Source: Myxococcales bacterium | Lineage (GTDB): Bacteria > Myxococcota_C > UBA6777 | Direction of reading: 5' to 3' | Assembly: GCA_020632975.1 (NCBI GenBank) | Contig: JACKEL010000007.1 | Span: 248,001 to 312,000 of the forward strand | Length of the DNA stretch: 64,000 nt | Shown here: positions 1-7,795 of the stretch, piece by piece | How the letters are laid out: each line of letters opens with the position of its first letter | Numbering within the stretch: position 1 is the stretch's first letter | The notes under the pieces: model-generated | What the model was told of the DNA's origin: nothing | What the model saw: only the letters and a program-made list of their open reading frames with translations | Databases searched by the model: none | Made by a program: the position numbers and the translations under genes

Positions 1-121
1 AGACGAGGATGTTTTTTGTGTGACATCTAGAAATGCTAAGTTAGCCAAGAACTTCTTTGTGAGAGAAGAGGCGGAACTGTGATGTTTGTTGTGACGCCGC
101 GCTTGTATTGGGAGGTGTGGT

Positions 122-3094
122 ATGCGTATGGATCTTTTGGATAGAAAGCCTTTGCAAAAGGCGGATGATCCGCGTGTTGCGGTGATGAGTTTGTGCCGCA
201 ATAGAGTTGTCTCGTCTCGTTGGATGGGGCTTTTGGCTGGTTTTGTGTGGGCTTGGTTTTTGATGGCAGGAAACTGCGGCAAGGTCGTCTCGAAAGAAGG
301 TGGACCTTGCTCTTTTGATAGTGAGTGCGAGGTCAATCTCCGCTGTATCGAGCGCGTCTGTGCACGAGGGAACGGTGAAGGGAAGCCTTGCCAAGAACAA
401 AAAGACTGTCCTTCTCCGCTGCGATGCACGGTGGGGCGTTGTGTGAATGATATCGGGCAGACCTGTAAAACTGCGGGAGATTGCACCACAGGACAGGCTT
501 GTGTGGACGAACGTTGCATCACGCCCATCGGCGAGGGGGGCGAGTGTGGGGCTTCTCCTTATTGCAAGTCGCCCTTGGTTTGTAGCTCGCAGAATCGTTG
601 TGTCACGAAGGGAGGGGCTGGGACCCAAGATGTCGATCAGTCCTGCCAAAAAGCGGAAGACTGTCAGGCTGGCTTGACCTGCCATCCAACAGAAAATGTC
701 TGCAAGAAGAATGGAACCGAAGGGCTGTCTTGCGCAAAAGCCGAGGACTGCGAAACGGGCCTACGCTGTAGCGCCAAAGCCATCTGCACCAAGACAGGTG
801 AGCCTGGAACCGCCGCAGCTGGCGAGGCTTGTACGCGCCCTGATCATTGTATGTTTGGCTTAACCTGCGGAAAGCTCGGGACTTGTGATCAGGCTGGAAC
901 CAACGAAGAAGGTGGTGCTTGCGCAGGGCACAATGACTGTAAAGCGGGCCTTGTTTGCGGGACCCGCCAAGATCAAAAAGGGACCGCTTGTGCGAAACTC
1001 GGCGACCCTGGGACCGTGATGTTGGGTGATGCTTGCCAAGCAGCGCTTGATTGTGCGGCGGGCTTGCTCTGTGGGATGAGCGGGAAGTGTGAGACTTTTT
1101 CTCCTTTTGAGGGGGTGACCTGCCAAAATCCTGGCGAGGTACAGGGGCCTTTCCGCATCTTTTTTGAGGTGCCACGCAAGGACAAGGCTGTGACAGAGTT
1201 TTACCGCTTGCCTTTCCCCAACGACGTGCGACGCCGCGAGGATGGAACCCTCGACATCAGTGGTCACGCTGCACCCGACAAAGACAATCCTGAAGGCATG
1301 GTACAACGGCACTTTCAGGCGATTCAAACGGAACTCAAAGGCTTTGGCGTCAACCAAGTGGTGTTGATGCGTTTTAGCAAGGCGTTGTTGTTCGATTCGT
1401 TAAAGTTGGGTGGAGGCAAGCCCACCGTCACGTATGTGGATCTCGAAAATGGCGGACGCCAAGGGGTTGATATCACTTCTTCGCCTGGACGAGGAAAGTA
1501 CATCTGTGACAACTATCTTGCGATTCGTCCGTTTGGTGGGACGCTTGCGCATGGTAAGACCTTTGCTGTCTTGATCATGAAGGGTCTCAAAGGACCGAAC
1601 GACGAAGATCTCCAACCTGACGAAGACTTCAAAGCGATGTTGAAAGATGAGGTCCCTTCGGATGCGGACCTCGCCAAAGCACACGCTCGTTACCAAAAAC
1701 TCCGAGAGTACCTAAAGAAAAATGCCAGCGAGCAAAAATATCCCACCGTCGATGACGTCGTTGCTGCGGCCGTTTTCACCACCCAAGATCCCGACGAACA
1801 TCTTGCAAAGTTCCGCGAAGTTGCACGCAGTCAGCCCGAACCCGCCCTCAAAGATGTCACGCTGTGCGATGGCAAAAACACCTCTCCTTGTGCTGATGCC
1901 CAAGATCCCACGCGTGCTTGTGGGGCCCCATCCTCGCTGTTTTACGAGATCCATGCGCGGGTGACGCTGCCGATCTTCCAACAAGGGCAAGCACCTTACG
2001 AAAAAACGGGCGGTAAGATCGAATACGAAAGCGATGGCACCCCCAAGATCGCACGAACAGAAGATGTTTGTGTTGCGATCACGATCCCCAAACAGGCGAT
2101 GCCTACGGGGGGATGGCCGATCATCTTGTATGGTCACGGTACAGGCGGAAAGTTTCGCTCTCCCATCGAAAACAAGACCGTTGATGCCCTGTCCAAAGTG
2201 GATGTGAAGATCAACGTAAGTGGCCAGCCTGTCGAAAAGACCGTGCACTTTGCAACGATGTCGATCGACCAAGTCCTCCATGGTCCGCGTCGAGGAGACT
2301 CTAAGATCGAGTCGCAGTTGCTGTTCTTTAACATCGATAATCCCCAAGCCTCACGGGAAAACCCTGTCCAAGCAGCCGCTGATCACTTTACGCTTGTGCG
2401 TTTGATTGAGTCGCTTTCGTGGGACAAAGCATCTTCTCCAACAGGCGAGGCTGTGAGCTTTTCGGCCGATCATATCGGATACTTGGGACACTCCCAAGGT
2501 GGCGTGATCGCTCCGCACTTCCTTGCCTATGAGCCCAAAGTGAAGATCGCGGCGCTGAGCGGGGCAGGTGGCTACCTTGTGCAATCTCTGTTGAACAAGA
2601 CCAAGCCCGTGAATGTCGTGGGTGGAATGAAGCTTTTGATCAAGGATGACGGGCTGAATCGACATCATCCCATCCTCAATCTCTTGCAGATGTACTACGA
2701 GCGCGCAGATGGCCTCAACACTGCGCACCTGATGACCAAGCGCGCGGACACCAAAGAAGATGCCAAGCATATCCTCCAAATCTACGGGATCGGCGATACC
2801 TTCACGCCGCCACAAACGATGGATGCTTTGGCTTATGTTCTTGGTCTGACGCAAGTAAACCCTGTACTTGAGAAGATGGCACGTGGGATCTCGGATACGG
2901 CCGTCGATGCGCCTGTTCGAGGGAATCTCGAAGTCAGTGGAAGAAAGATCACGGCCGTGGTCGTCCAATACAAAAATGAAAACGGCGACGGTCACTTTGC
3001 ATTGTTTCAAACGCCTGGAGCATCGGGCGAGATGGCGCGCTTCTTTGGCTCGTGGCTCGTTGACGCTGAAGGCACCCCCACATTCTCCCGCTAA
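122..3094 (+). CDS. Cys-rich secreted alpha/beta-hydrolase lipoprotein
   Basis: The predicted protein has 990 residues. GGAGG lies 6 nt before the ATG at 122. A hydrophobic segment near residues 40-56 ends in AGNC, an imperfect lipobox, so outer-surface anchoring is likely but not certain. Residues about 58-345 carry repeated units of the form C-x5-DC-x4-C-x6-C, as in the secreted Cys-rich proteins of Myxococcota. The rest is an alpha/beta-hydrolase: an HGTGG oxyanion-type loop, a nucleophile elbow GHSQG with Ser791, a candidate acid Asp892 (GIGDTFTPP) and a candidate His958 (GDGHF). An esterase or lipase-like role at the cell surface is inferred; the substrate is unknown. The start could be later, but the Shine-Dalgarno sequence favours this one. 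Confidence 0.85.
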   Translation: MRMDLLDRKPLQKADDPRVAVMSLCRNRVVSSRWMGLLAGFVWAWFLMAGNCGKVVSKEGGPCSFDSECEVNLRCIERVCARGNGEGKPCQEQKDCPSPLRCTVGRCVNDIGQTCKTAGDCTTGQACVDERCITPIGEGGECGASPYCKSPLVCSSQNRCVTKGGAGTQDVDQSCQKAEDCQAGLTCHPTENVCKKNGTEGLSCAKAEDCETGLRCSAKAICTKTGEPGTAAAGEACTRPDHCMFGLTCGKLGTCDQAGTNEEGGACAGHNDCKAGLVCGTRQDQKGTACAKLGDPGTVMLGDACQAALDCAAGLLCGMSGKCETFSPFEGVTCQNPGEVQGPFRIFFEVPRKDKAVTEFYRLPFPNDVRRREDGTLDISGHAAPDKDNPEGMVQRHFQAIQTELKGFGVNQVVLMRFSKALLFDSLKLGGGKPTVTYVDLENGGRQGVDITSSPGRGKYICDNYLAIRPFGGTLAHGKTFAVLIMKGLKGPNDEDLQPDEDFKAMLKDEVPSDADLAKAHARYQKLREYLKKNASEQKYPTVDDVVAAAVFTTQDPDEHLAKFREVARSQPEPALKDVTLCDGKNTSPCADAQDPTRACGAPSSLFYEIHARVTLPIFQQGQAPYEKTGGKIEYESDGTPKIARTEDVCVAITIPKQAMPTGGWPIILYGHGTGGKFRSPIENKTVDALSKVDVKINVSGQPVEKTVHFATMSIDQVLHGPRRGDSKIESQLLFFNIDNPQASRENPVQAAADHFTLVRLIESLSWDKASSPTGEAVSFSADHIGYLGHSQGGVIAPHFLAYEPKVKIAALSGAGGYLVQSLLNKTKPVNVVGGMKLLIKDDGLNRHHPILNLLQMYYERADGLNTAHLMTKRADTKEDAKHILQIYGIGDTFTPPQTMDALAYVLGLTQVNPVLEKMARGISDTAVDAPVRGNLEVSGRKITAVVVQYKNENGDGHFALFQTPGASGEMARFFGSWLVDAEGTPTFSR

Positions 3095-3196
3095 GCCTCT
3101 TTCCTTTCACATCTCCTTCCTTTTGCCTTCTTTTTGTGAGACTTTTTTACGTCTGATCCTTTTTGCGTGGCGTATGTCTTCAAGGTCTATGATGAC

Positions 3197-3685
3197 CTAT
3201 CCAAGGGCACTTTCGAGCGCTTGGACGATCTGCGGATCTTCAGGGGGCGTGGTCGGGGAGAAGCGTGCGAGGACTTTGCCGTCTTTCCCGATCAAAAACT
3301 TGGCAAAGTTCCAAGTGATATCGCCCGTTCCATCGGGCTTTGTCTGTTGGGATGTGAGGTAGGCATAAAGCGGATGACGACCCTCTCCATTGACCTCGAT
3401 CTTCGAGAACATGGGGAAGTCCACTTTGTAATTGAGTGCGCAAAAGGCTTTGATCTCTTCCTCAGGTCCGGGCTCTTGGGCACCAAACTGATTGCATGGG
3501 AACCCCAAGACCACCAGGCCTTGCTCTTTGTATTTGCTGTAGAGCGCCTGTAGTCCTTTGTAGTGGGGGGTCAATCCACAGCGAGAGGCGACGTTTACGA
3601 CCAAAAGCACCTTGCCTTGGAACTGCGCCAAAGGCAGTTCCTCTCCATCAATCGAACGCACGGTAAAGTCATAGACTGAAGTCAT
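3197..3685 (-). CDS. gpx: Glutathione peroxidase family thiol peroxidase
   Basis: The 162-residue length is typical of the bacterial BtuE/GPx family. The peroxidatic Cys36 sits in NVASRCGLTP, the Gln66 motif is GFPCNQFG, and Trp125-Asn126 is in ITWNFAKF, so the Cys-Gln-Trp-Asn active site is complete. Members reduce hydroperoxides, in bacteria usually with thioredoxin as donor. There is no signal peptide, so it should be cytoplasmic. The ATG at 3685 is preferred over an upstream GTG because AAGGAG stands 5 nt before it. It is convergent with the hydrolase gene and lies 24 bp downstream of the next gene, with which it may be co-transcribed. Confidence 0.95.
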   Translation of the reverse strand: MTSVYDFTVRSIDGEELPLAQFQGKVLLVVNVASRCGLTPHYKGLQALYSKYKEQGLVVLGFPCNQFGAQEPGPEEEIKAFCALNYKVDFPMFSKIEVNGEGRHPLYAYLTSQQTKPDGTGDITWNFAKFLIGKDGKVLARFSPTTPPEDPQIVQALESALG

Positions 3686-3709
3686 CGTCACTCCTTTTTG
3701 GAAAAAGTC

Positions 3710-5050
3710 TTATTCCATCACGATCACATTTTCGGGATGAGTGGCCCTGTAAAGCCCCACGCACTCGTCTGCTTCGTTGCGTAACATCCACGCCTCACCC
3801 ACAAAAGAAGAGAGCGTAGCCTGTCCGCGTGGCGAGAGCGATTGGACTTGTGTCGCTTGTCCTTGTGTATCGATGCGCCAGATCGTGTAACGTTTCTGCA
3901 TATCGCGGTTGGGGATCTCGATTTGTGCGGTGGTTTGGGACGGATTGGAGACAAAGTTTCCAAGAGATCCACAGCCTTGGTCTTGGAGGATGACTTTGCG
4001 GAATTTGCAAGTGACATTTGTTGGGGATGTGGGGGTTGGATCTTGCCATGCTGGGCCATCTTGAAGGCTACAGTAGACAGGCCACGAACGACCATCAAAG
4101 AATTGCGCTACAAAGTCCGCCATCTTGGGGTCGTACTGTTTCAACTCAGCGCGTGTGTTGACGTGGTTGTGGATGCCGTTGGGTGGGTCAGCTTCGAGGT
4201 TGTTGTCAAACCAAGACTGCACTGCTTCGGCCCAGTATTCTTTTTCGTTGGTGGCGGCATAGGTATTGGCCCAAAGACCGTTGGCAAGGGCTTCTTGGTA
4301 GATCTTTTTGAGGTTGTCTTGTTGTGTGGCGCCATCTTCCAACCACTGTATGCCAAACTCGAATACAGCGTGGGCAAACTCATGCAACATGATCAACTCG
4401 CCCCGCCAAGGGTCTTGCGTTGATTGTAAGATATTTTCTTCTGCGCCCGTTGTGACGGGTCGTACGAGGGTTGCGCCAAGTCCACGGGCGCGTTTGTCCC
4501 AATCGACATTTGGGAAAGCGGTGTTGAGGTCGCTGTATTCGGGGATTTCGGTGGTTCGTTCGCCGACTGCGATCAAGCCGATGTGTGTGCCGCTTTGTCG
4601 AAGGGCCTCGCGCAGACAGGGTTTGTCGCGGAGCATATTGGCCAACATATAATAAGTGCGCGCAAACACAGTATCAGGGACTTTTGCGGAGCTGACGATC
4701 GCGATACCGCCAGCATCGACGTACTTTTGATAGAAGGGGCTGAGACGCAAACTGGCGGGGACAGCTTGCGGGCGGATGTCTGGGCATCTGGGCGGTGTTC
4801 CTGGTGGCCAAGTCGGGTCAGGGGTCGTTTCTTTTGTGGGTTCGGGGGGGGTCTTTTCTGGGGTGGACTCTGCCGAAGCATCGGGGATGCTTTCGTTTGT
4901 GGGTTCCGCGGTCGGTTCTTTGGAGACCTCTGTTGTGCTTGTTTCGGTTGTGGGCTCGGTCTTGGTGGGCGGCGTGGGTGCGCAGTGGATACCGCCAAGG
5001 AGCCAAGCAGCACAAAAAGTCAGAAGAATCCGCGTCGTCCATCGTTTCAA
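3710..5050 (-). CDS. Lipoprotein with HExxH zinc-peptidase-like domain
   Basis: The protein has about 446 residues from a TTG start that is preceded by AGAGGA at good spacing; a longer reading frame without a ribosome binding site extends upstream. The N-terminal hydrophobic helix ends at Cys23 (GGIHC). A Pro/Thr/Glu-rich linker follows, at about residues 25-85. HEFAH at residues 223-227 and a downstream NEKEYWAEAVQ helix look like a gluzincin zinc site with a third Glu ligand, resembling ATLF-like (anthrax lethal factor-like) domains. The C-terminal part is probably beta-rich. A surface zinc endopeptidase is plausible; the substrate is unknown and the family match needs a profile search. Confidence 0.75.
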   Translation of the reverse strand: MKRWTTRILLTFCAAWLLGGIHCAPTPPTKTEPTTETSTTEVSKEPTAEPTNESIPDASAESTPEKTPPEPTKETTPDPTWPPGTPPRCPDIRPQAVPASLRLSPFYQKYVDAGGIAIVSSAKVPDTVFARTYYMLANMLRDKPCLREALRQSGTHIGLIAVGERTTEIPEYSDLNTAFPNVDWDKRARGLGATLVRPVTTGAEENILQSTQDPWRGELIMLHEFAHAVFEFGIQWLEDGATQQDNLKKIYQEALANGLWANTYAATNEKEYWAEAVQSWFDNNLEADPPNGIHNHVNTRAELKQYDPKMADFVAQFFDGRSWPVYCSLQDGPAWQDPTPTSPTNVTCKFRKVILQDQGCGSLGNFVSNPSQTTAQIEIPNRDMQKRYTIWRIDTQGQATQVQSLSPRGQATLSSFVGEAWMLRNEADECVGLYRATHPENVIVME

Positions 5051-5175
5051 GGTGTTTCCTCTTTCTGTGCCATCAAGCGCAAGAAGGCGTGGTGTGGTGT
5101 TTGTGTGAGGGGAGAGTCTTGTCTGCAAGGCTGGGTTCGTCTTGTCTACAAGGGATGTTGTGGTGGGGACTTGGG

Positions 5176-5472
5176 TCAGCCGCCTTGGTTTTGTTTGGCG
5201 AGGGCTTCACCATCAGCGAGGTAAGCGATATTTTGCCAAGGCACGAAGGCGCGGGGGATGGTGGCATTTTTTTCATCGCCAAAGACGATGCCATTGTCAT
5301 GCACAGCGAGGATCGCGCCCGTAGCATCGGGTGTATAGCCGTAGTTGCTCAAGGGGGCAAGCGTAGCAACACGCACATATTTGGGGGCGCTATCGAGGAG
5401 CAAAAGCCCTGCGACTTTGCTTTGGACTTCAGCTTTGCTCGACACTTGGAGTAGATAAATCAGTTCTTCCAC
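5176..5472 (-). CDS. 98-aa partner protein of the radical SAM maturase
   Basis: This small soluble protein starts at GTG (5472), with AAAGGAG 9 nt upstream inside the 3' end of the maturase gene. The two genes overlap by 44 nt in different frames, which implies translational coupling. The sequence is Leu-rich at the N terminus and probably beta-rich afterwards, ending with FVPWQNIAYLADG. I recognise no named domain. By position it corresponds to the small accessory protein (PlpY type) that accompanies splicease radical SAM enzymes in known systems. A role in binding the precursor leader or activating the maturase is inferred from context only. Confidence 0.75.
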   Translation of the reverse strand: MEELIYLLQVSSKAEVQSKVAGLLLLDSAPKYVRVATLAPLSNYGYTPDATGAILAVHDNGIVFGDEKNATIPRAFVPWQNIAYLADGEALAKQNQGG

Positions 5473-6889
5473 CGTTTGGATCTCCTTTCATGAATTGGAC
5501 TTTGGGTCGATTGCGCCCGCGATAAAAGACGACAGCGTCATCCACTGCTTGTGTGAGGCGTTGGACAAGTTGAGGATCTTTTTCAAGCCAACCTTCGGGC
5601 CATTGTACCTGTTCGATAGAGAAACGTAGCGTATCATCTTCTGGCCAAGGGGCGTCAAGAGCCTCTTGCAAGATGTCGAAGACACCGTTGTCGAAGGGGA
5701 CACCCGGCGCAGCAGAGACAGGGAAGACGCGTTCGCGCAGCCCTTGGGCGGCTTGGAACAAAGAGCGGTGATGGCAGTAAGGATTGTTGCCGCGCTTGTT
5801 GAAAAAGACATGCGAAGTCCAGCTACATCCGCCGCGACAGAGTTCGACGTATTCACAACTTCGGCAAAAGCCCCATGTGTGCTCGCTGGCTTCGGGGGTT
5901 CCAAAGGTGGTGTTGAAGTTGAGTTCGGGGGCTTGCATGATGATGTCTTCGAGTCGATTGGTGCGGATATTCCCGCCTGTGTATGGCGCTGTGGGGAGTG
6001 AGGGACAACCCTTGATGGCGCCGTCTGCTTCGATGCCAAGGACCGCAAGACCTGCTTGGCAACCCATCCAAAACTGGTAAGGATCGTCGCTTCCACGCCC
6101 GCGAAGAAGACGTTCATAAGGGCCGTAGTATCCGATATTGTTGCCAGGTTGAATCTGGATACCTTCGTATTGACCACGCTCTGCGAGGTAGGCCAGCATC
6201 GGGTAAAGGGCGAGCAGTTCGTAAGGCTGCATCAACATCTCAGCGTGATCGGCTGCGTTGCCCATGGGGACGGTAAGTTGGATCTGCCAAGCTCGTGCGC
6301 CTGCGTCGCGGATCTTGGCATAGAGCAGAGGCAGTGTTGCGGCGGAGAGTCGGTTGATTTGGCTGTTACAACCGAAAGAAACACCCGCACCAAGCAGATG
6401 TTCCATGGTCTTGAAGCATTGTTTCCAAGAGCCTTGTCTACCTCGTTGTTTGTCATGCATCTCCTCCATTCCATCGATGGATACGGAGACTTGCTTGATC
6501 CCTGCATTGAACATCCGCTCGGCTGTTTTGGCAGATATCCCATAACCCCCCGTGGTCATGGTGGCGGTCATCCCGCACGTTGTGATCTCTTCCGCGAGTT
6601 GTAACCAGTCTGGTCGCAGGTAAGCCTCACCGCCGATCAGTGTGATCTCTTTGATACCGACTTGGGCCATCTGATGGATAAGATCGATGGCTTCAGCGGT
6701 GCTTAATTCGTCGCTGCGTGCGTCTCCTGCACGCGAGCCACAATGACTACAAGCGAGGTTGCATTTGAGTGTGATCTCCCACACCACGTAAGCCATGCGT
6801 GACTCGGGGTTGTAGACGGGGAGTCGATCTTGGATCGCTGGGCGCTCGATGCGTTCGGCGATGCCAGCGTGGGGTACCAACTTTTTCAT
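5429..6889 (-). CDS. Radical SAM/SPASM peptide maturase (candidate splicease)
   Basis: The protein has 486 residues. The radical SAM cluster motif C-x3-C-x2-C is at Cys43/47/50, and GGEAY (residues 86-90) is the SAM-binding GGE motif. The SPASM domain has seven cysteines: C277...C295 with a GX4C end, then C342-x2-C345-x5-C351-x3-C355 and C372, enough for two auxiliary Fe-S clusters. SPASM enzymes of this build modify ribosomal peptides. The gene directly upstream encodes a peptide with five MYG motifs, and the XYG motif is the known target of PlpX-type spliceases, which excise tyramine and leave an alpha-keto-beta-amino acid. Cyclophane formation at Tyr is the main alternative. The assignment as a RiPP maturase is strong; the exact chemistry is inferred. 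Confidence 0.9.
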   Translation of the reverse strand: MKKLVPHAGIAERIERPAIQDRLPVYNPESRMAYVVWEITLKCNLACSHCGSRAGDARSDELSTAEAIDLIHQMAQVGIKEITLIGGEAYLRPDWLQLAEEITTCGMTATMTTGGYGISAKTAERMFNAGIKQVSVSIDGMEEMHDKQRGRQGSWKQCFKTMEHLLGAGVSFGCNSQINRLSAATLPLLYAKIRDAGARAWQIQLTVPMGNAADHAEMLMQPYELLALYPMLAYLAERGQYEGIQIQPGNNIGYYGPYERLLRGRGSDDPYQFWMGCQAGLAVLGIEADGAIKGCPSLPTAPYTGGNIRTNRLEDIIMQAPELNFNTTFGTPEASEHTWGFCRSCEYVELCRGGCSWTSHVFFNKRGNNPYCHHRSLFQAAQGLRERVFPVSAAPGVPFDNGVFDILQEALDAPWPEDDTLRFSIEQVQWPEGWLEKDPQLVQRLTQAVDDAVVFYRGRNRPKVQFMKGDPNGGRTDLSTPSVEQS

Positions 6890-6930
6890 CGAAGACCTCG
6901 AAAAGATCGAAAGATTCAGGCGATAGATAC

Positions 6931-6962
6931 AAAAAAGGCGACGTAGAAACGCCGCCTTTTTT
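6931..6962 (-). terminator. Hairpin terminator/attenuator between precursor and maturase
   Basis: On the minus strand A6-GGCGGCG pairs with CGTCGCC-T6 around a 6-nt loop, with one G.U pair in the stem. It lies 11 nt after the precursor stop codon and 41 nt before the maturase start. Partial termination here would give more precursor than enzyme, as is common in RiPP operons. Confidence 0.8.
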
Positions 6963-6973
6963 GCCTAGGGCGA

Positions 6974-7636
6974 TCAGCTTTTGGTGAAAAGTGACCACTG
7001 ACCGGGATTGGGGAGTGTCACGCCATACATGGGCTGGAACACAGGTGGCTTGGTTTCACCGCCCGGAGGAAGGGCGACGCCATACATCGCTTGGATGGGC
7101 GGAGTTGTATTGCCTCCAGGGGTGGGGATGGTGACACCGTACATGGGTTGGATCGGGAGGCTGCCGCCGCCATTGTTTGGGGGAGGCGTGACACCAGGGT
7201 TGGGGATGGTGACGCCGTACATGGGTTGGATCGGGAGGCTACCGCCGCCAATTCCGCCACCACCCGGAGGAAGAGCGACACCATACATCGCTTGGATGGG
7301 TGGTGGCTTTTGGGGGTTGGTGTTTTGTGGGGGACGGGTGCGTGTGCGCCAGTTGAGGTTTCGGATGAATGAGTCGAGGGACTTGCGCACATTGTTTAGT
7401 AGTCTTCCAAGTCCTTGGTTGGAGAGATTACGAGGCATCAGGCCAGCTTTGATGCCGCCAGCAGCTTGGCCACGGCCGAGCGATGGCGCATTTTGCTGAA
7501 GGATGTTTTGGCTAGGCTCGAAAGGACGGGGGGCTTGGGTACTTTGGGACTGCTGGGGCTGGGCTGGACGTGTTGGGGTTTGGGCTTGCTGGACAGATGG
7601 CTTGGGTCCAGTGTTTCCAGTGCGGTTGATCGACAT
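6974..7636 (-). CDS. RiPP precursor with five MYGV core repeats
   Basis: The 220-residue peptide starts at ATG 7636, with AAGGAG 8 nt upstream; an earlier in-frame start lacks a ribosome binding site. Residues 1-110 form a Pro/Gln-rich leader with a helical stretch near residues 70-100 (LGRLLNNVRKSLDSFIRNLNW). Residues 111-213 hold five cores of the form Q-[A/P]-MYGV-[A/T]-[L/I]-P-x-x-G, with MYG at residues 117, 139, 165, 184 and 203, spaced 22, 26, 19 and 19 residues. Linkers are Gly/Pro/Asn-rich. The near-perfect conservation of MYGV against variable linkers marks it as the modified unit. The maturase and partner genes follow on the same strand. Modification at each Tyr-Gly is inferred. 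Confidence 0.9.
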   Translation of the reverse strand: MSINRTGNTGPKPSVQQAQTPTRPAQPQQSQSTQAPRPFEPSQNILQQNAPSLGRGQAAGGIKAGLMPRNLSNQGLGRLLNNVRKSLDSFIRNLNWRTRTRPPQNTNPQKPPPIQAMYGVALPPGGGGIGGGSLPIQPMYGVTIPNPGVTPPPNNGGGSLPIQPMYGVTIPTPGGNTTPPIQAMYGVALPPGGETKPPVFQPMYGVTLPNPGQWSLFTKS

Positions 7637-7666
7637 TCTTACCACTCCTTCTTCGAAACAAGACAT

Positions 7667-7688
7667 GCGTGTGGGAAAAGCCACACAC
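7667..7688 (-). promoter_or_regulatory. 5' leader hairpin of the precursor mRNA
   Basis: GTGTGTGG and CCACACGC flank a 6-nt CTTTTC loop upstream of the precursor ribosome binding site, forming an 8-bp stem with one U.G pair. It could stabilise the abundant precursor transcript; no riboswitch class is recognised. Confidence 0.4.
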
Positions 7689-7699
7689 AGATGCAAAGT

Positions 7700-7734
7700 G
7701 GATATCATTGTTGTGATATCCTTTTTTCGGTCAA
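7700..7734 (-). promoter_or_regulatory. Candidate promoter and operator dyad of the RiPP operon
   Basis: A perfect inverted repeat GGATATC-N8-GATATCC spans 7700-7721, about 65 nt before the precursor start. A possible -35 hexamer TTGACC (complement at 7729-7734) stands just upstream, so the dyad would cover the spacer and -10 region, where a repressor would act. No good -10 consensus is seen, so the promoter part is tentative. The dyad itself is read directly from the sequence. Confidence 0.45.
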
Positions 7735-7795
7735 GGAGATAATAAAGTTGCTGGGGAGGATGTTGGGAGCGTGGAGGCTCACCAAAGTCTCTGCA

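Noticed and set aside
5429..6889. Maturase read as a PqqE or anaerobic sulfatase-maturase homologue
   Set aside because: No pqq genes or sulfatase nearby, while an adjacent multi-core precursor explains the SPASM enzyme better.
7008..7499. Long plus-strand reading frame opposite the RiPP precursor
   Set aside because: It is the mirror of a repetitive Pro/Gly-rich gene; it has no ribosome binding site and the precursor strand carries the conserved MYGV repeats.
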